Assembly (NCBI GenBank): GCA_001804205.1
Contig: MHFM01000037.1
Coordinates: 390-7,158, forward strand
Length of the DNA: 6,769 bases
Source: Omnitrophica bacterium RIFCSPLOWO2_01_FULL_45_10b
Lineage (GTDB): Bacteria > Omnitrophota > Omnitrophia > Omnitrophales > Danuiimicrobiaceae
Reading direction: 5' to 3'
Shown: one piece after another, positions 4,819 to 6,769 of the stretch
How positions within the stretch are numbered: the stretch's first letter is position 1
How the letters are laid out: every line of letters starts with the position of its first letter
Made by a program: the position numbers and the translations under genes
Notes under the pieces: generated by a model
What the model was told of the DNA's origin: nothing
The model's database searches: none
The model's input: only the letters and a program-made list of their open reading frames with translations

Positions 4819-5839
4819 GTTTCTCCTCCTTCAATCTTAAAACAAACCGAATTTTTTTAATGGCAGCCAGTTCGATTTGCCGAATCCGTTCCCGCGTTAC
4901 CCCAAATTGCTTTGCCGTATCCTCTAACGTATGAGGCTCGCTTCCCTTGAGGCCAAACCGAAGCGTAAGCACCTGGCGTTCGCGCGCATCCACAAAATTG
5001 AGTAATTGCTCGATCCTTTTTCCTTCAAAAATTCCTTCTATATTTTCAATCGGAGATGAAAGAGACTCGTCTTCAATTAAGTCCATAATTTCCGCAGAAC
5101 CATCCAAACTCACGGGCGCATTCAAAGAACCGGGCTGTGTTGCGATTCGTTCAAGCTCCTGAATTTTTTCAACCGGCAATTTCATGATATCGGCGATTTC
5201 CTTTGCGGTGGGAATCCGCGATAGTTTCTGGACCAAGCTTTCTCTTACCTTGCGCCATTTGGAAAGTATGTCAAACATATAGACGGGGACTCGAATGGTC
5301 TTTCCTTGATTCGAAAGAGCGCGCATAATCGCTTGCTTAATCCACCAAGAAGCATAAGTGGAAAATCGGTACCCTTTGCGGTAATTAAATTTATCAACGG
5401 CGCGCATTAAGCCGATATTGCCCTCTTCCACAAGATCGGAAAATGGAAGGCCTATATTTGAGTACCGTTTGGCAATGCTAATGACAAGGCGCAGATTTGA
5501 GCGAATCATCCGCTCGCGTGCCGGAGGGGCTTCGGGAGTCTCGGAAACAATTTTCTTACCAAGCTGGATTTCTTCTTCGGGAGTCAGGAGAGGGATTTTC
5601 TCAATTTGATTGAGATAAATCCGCATCGGCGTTTTATCAAGCGTTGTTTCATGGCCTTCGTCGGAATCGATATCTTCGTCGCGCTTCTTGCGCTGAGTTT
5701 TTTCAGGAGGAGGAGAGGATTTTGGTGGCTCGCCTTTTACAGCGGGCGTTAATACCCGTTTTCGCTTTTTCTTCTCAGAAACAGCCTTCTTGCCTTTTCG
5801 CTTGGGCAAGCGTTTGGGAGCTTTTTTCTTTTTTGCCAT
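4799..5839 (-). CDS. RNA polymerase sigma factor, RpoD/SigA-type (sigma-70)
   Basis: Directs RNA polymerase to promoters. At 346 residues it lacks the N-terminal region 1.1 and long non-conserved insert of large RpoD proteins. Residues 1-60 are low-complexity, Lys/Arg-rich then acidic. Region 1.2 starts at TPMRIYLNQIEKIPLLTPEEE (70-90). Region 2 includes NLRLVISIAKRY (115-126), DLVEEGNIGLMRAVDKF (135-151) and GYRFSTYASWWIKQAIMRAL (156-175), with TIRVPVYM (181-188). Region 3 covers about 190-265. Region 4 has ARERQVLTLRFGL (285-297) and the helix-turn-helix TLEDTAKQFGVTRERIRQIE (304-323). In region 2.4 a Met (172) replaces the Thr common in primary sigmas. It could be the primary sigma or a group 2 paralogue; the window cannot decide. 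Its ATG has no clear Shine-Dalgarno and lies 11 bp after ppdK; its 3' end overlaps apt by 20 bp. Confidence 0.93.
   Translation of the reverse strand: MAKKKKAPKRLPKRKGKKAVSEKKKRKRVLTPAVKGEPPKSSPPPEKTQRKKRDEDIDSDEGHETTLDKTPMRIYLNQIEKIPLLTPEEEIQLGKKIVSETPEAPPARERMIRSNLRLVISIAKRYSNIGLPFSDLVEEGNIGLMRAVDKFNYRKGYRFSTYASWWIKQAIMRALSNQGKTIRVPVYMFDILSKWRKVRESLVQKLSRIPTAKEIADIMKLPVEKIQELERIATQPGSLNAPVSLDGSAEIMDLIEDESLSSPIENIEGIFEGKRIEQLLNFVDARERQVLTLRFGLKGSEPHTLEDTAKQFGVTRERIRQIELAAIKKIRFVLRLKEEKLEDYVR
4823..4831 (-). promoter_or_regulatory. Shine-Dalgarno for the TTG start of apt, inside the sigma gene
   Basis: AAGGAGGAG within the last codons of the sigma-factor gene places its GGAGG core six bases before the TTG at 4816-4818. 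Strength and spacing favour this TTG over the nearby in-frame ATG codons at 4807-4809 and 4789-4791. Confidence 0.65.
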
Positions 5840-5850
5840 TCAAGGAATTT

Positions 5851-6769
5851 CTAATTTTTCTTTTTAAGAACTGCTTGCGCCGCCGCAAGCCGGGCCAATG
5901 GAACTCTGTAGGGCGAACAGCTCACGTAGTTCATTCCAACATTATGGCAAAACTCAACTGAAGCAGGATCCCCGCCATGTTCACCGCAGATTCCCACTTT
6001 CAAATCCTTGCGTACTTTACGCCCCCGCTCAAGCGCCCATTTCATCAAAGCGCCTACCCCTTCCGTATCCAAGCTTTGGAAAGGGTCTTTCTCAAGAACG
6101 CCCTGTTCAAGATAATCTTTTAGGAACATTCCGGCGTCGTCTCGGGAATAACCAAAGGTCATCTGGGTCAAATCATTAGTCCCGAAGGAAAAGAATTCAG
6201 CTTCTTCGGCAATCGTATCTGCCACAATCGCAGCCCGGGGAATTTCAATCATGGTTCCAATGATATAAGGAAGAGACATTTTTTTCTCTTCGAATACCTG
6301 TTTGACGACCGCTTCGATATTTTTCTTTAGAATTGAAAACTCCTTCTTTGTCCCGATTAAAGGGATCATAATCTCGGGAAGAACTCGAATTCCCTTTTGC
6401 TTCATGTGACACGCGGCTTCCATGATCGCGCGGGCCTGCATGTCATAAATTTCAGGATAAGTGATTCCGAGCCGGCAGCCTCGATGGCCCAACATGGGGT
6501 TCATCTCATGGAGGCTTGTGACTTTATCCCGCACCTTCTCAATGGAAACATGCATGGCTTCTGCCATCTCCTGCTGATTGTCATGGCCATGCGGCACAAA
6601 TTCGTGAAGCGGCGGATCCAAAAGCTGTATCGTAACGGGAAGCCCGTCCATCACTTCAAAAATTTCTTCGAAATCCTTGCGCTGAATGGGGAGAAGTTTT
6701 GCCAGAGCTTTCTCGCGCAACTCTTTATCATCAGCAAGAATCATCTCACGCATGGCAATAATCCGAGCG
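5851..6769 (-). CDS. ppdK: Pyruvate phosphate dikinase, C-terminal third (5' end beyond window)
   Basis: Interconverts ATP, phosphate and pyruvate with AMP, pyrophosphate and PEP. Only about 305 of the usual 870-900 residues are here: the C-terminal PEP/pyruvate-binding barrel. The reading frame stays open to the window edge (ARIIAMREM before and across the first ATG), so the ATG at 6751-6753 is internal. Numbering from it: LLDPPLHEF (44-52), MLGHRGCRLGITYPEI (87-102), GTMIEIPRA (166-174), FSFGTNDLTQMTFGYSRDD (188-206), GICGEHGGDP (254-263) with the proton-transfer Cys256, and the terminal SCSPYRVPLARLAAAQ (278-293). Glu170, Asn193 and Cys256 align with catalytic residues of the Clostridium enzyme. 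However, the Arg normally preceding LLDPPLHEF is Gln43. The sigma gene follows after 11 bp. The ATP-grasp and phospho-histidine domains cannot be judged. Confidence 0.95.
   Translation of the reverse strand, partial: ARIIAMREMILADDKELREKALAKLLPIQRKDFEEIFEVMDGLPVTIQLLDPPLHEFVPHGHDNQQEMAEAMHVSIEKVRDKVTSLHEMNPMLGHRGCRLGITYPEIYDMQARAIMEAACHMKQKGIRVLPEIMIPLIGTKKEFSILKKNIEAVVKQVFEEKKMSLPYIIGTMIEIPRAAIVADTIAEEAEFFSFGTNDLTQMTFGYSRDDAGMFLKDYLEQGVLEKDPFQSLDTEGVGALMKWALERGRKVRKDLKVGICGEHGGDPASVEFCHNVGMNYVSCSPYRVPLARLAAAQAVLKKKN

Overview
The window looks like a chromosomal housekeeping segment from a bacterium of moderate GC content. Every protein gene, and the single tRNA, reads on the minus strand, so transcription runs from high to low coordinates. 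Nothing fixes the lineage. The compact minus-strand clusters, TTG starts with good Shine-Dalgarno sequences, the short RpoD-like sigma factor next to pyruvate phosphate dikinase, and the many palindromic repeats remind me of uncultivated phyla such as Omnitrophota, but that is a low-confidence impression.

First cluster (6769 to 4270): the C-terminal third of pyruvate phosphate dikinase (ppdK, cut by the window edge), an RpoD/SigA-type sigma-70 factor, and adenine phosphoribosyltransferase (apt). apt begins inside the 3' end of the sigma gene with a 20-base overlap and a TTG start. These genes are close enough to be one transcription unit joining PEP/pyruvate interconversion, promoter recognition and purine salvage.

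Non-coding island (4269 to 3694): about 575 bases holding a tRNA-Arg(CCT) gene and an unusually dense set of inverted repeats. Six hairpins (H1 to H6) have stems that differ in sequence but are each perfectly paired, while their AT-rich loops of 18-30 nt resemble one another. A GC-rich, hairpin-rich unit of about 180 bp is flanked by a perfect 17-bp direct repeat just upstream of the tRNA. This island is the most interesting and least explained part of the window.

Second cluster (3693 to 1): 5-formyltetrahydrofolate cyclo-ligase, a YmdB-family metallophosphoesterase, both exonuclease VII subunits (xseA, xseB), and the N-terminal two thirds of a farnesyl diphosphate synthase-type prenyltransferase (ispA, cut by the window edge). 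Junctions are tight (5-bp gap, 20-bp overlap, 10-bp gap) except between xseA and xseB, where about 180 bp of palindromic repeats separate two genes whose products form one enzyme. One repeat arm appears to supply the xseA stop codon.

Possible functional oddities are a glutamine where pyruvate phosphate dikinases carry a PEP-binding arginine, and an aspartate in the GNH metal motif of the YmdB-family protein. No phage, transposase, CRISPR or defence gene is visible.
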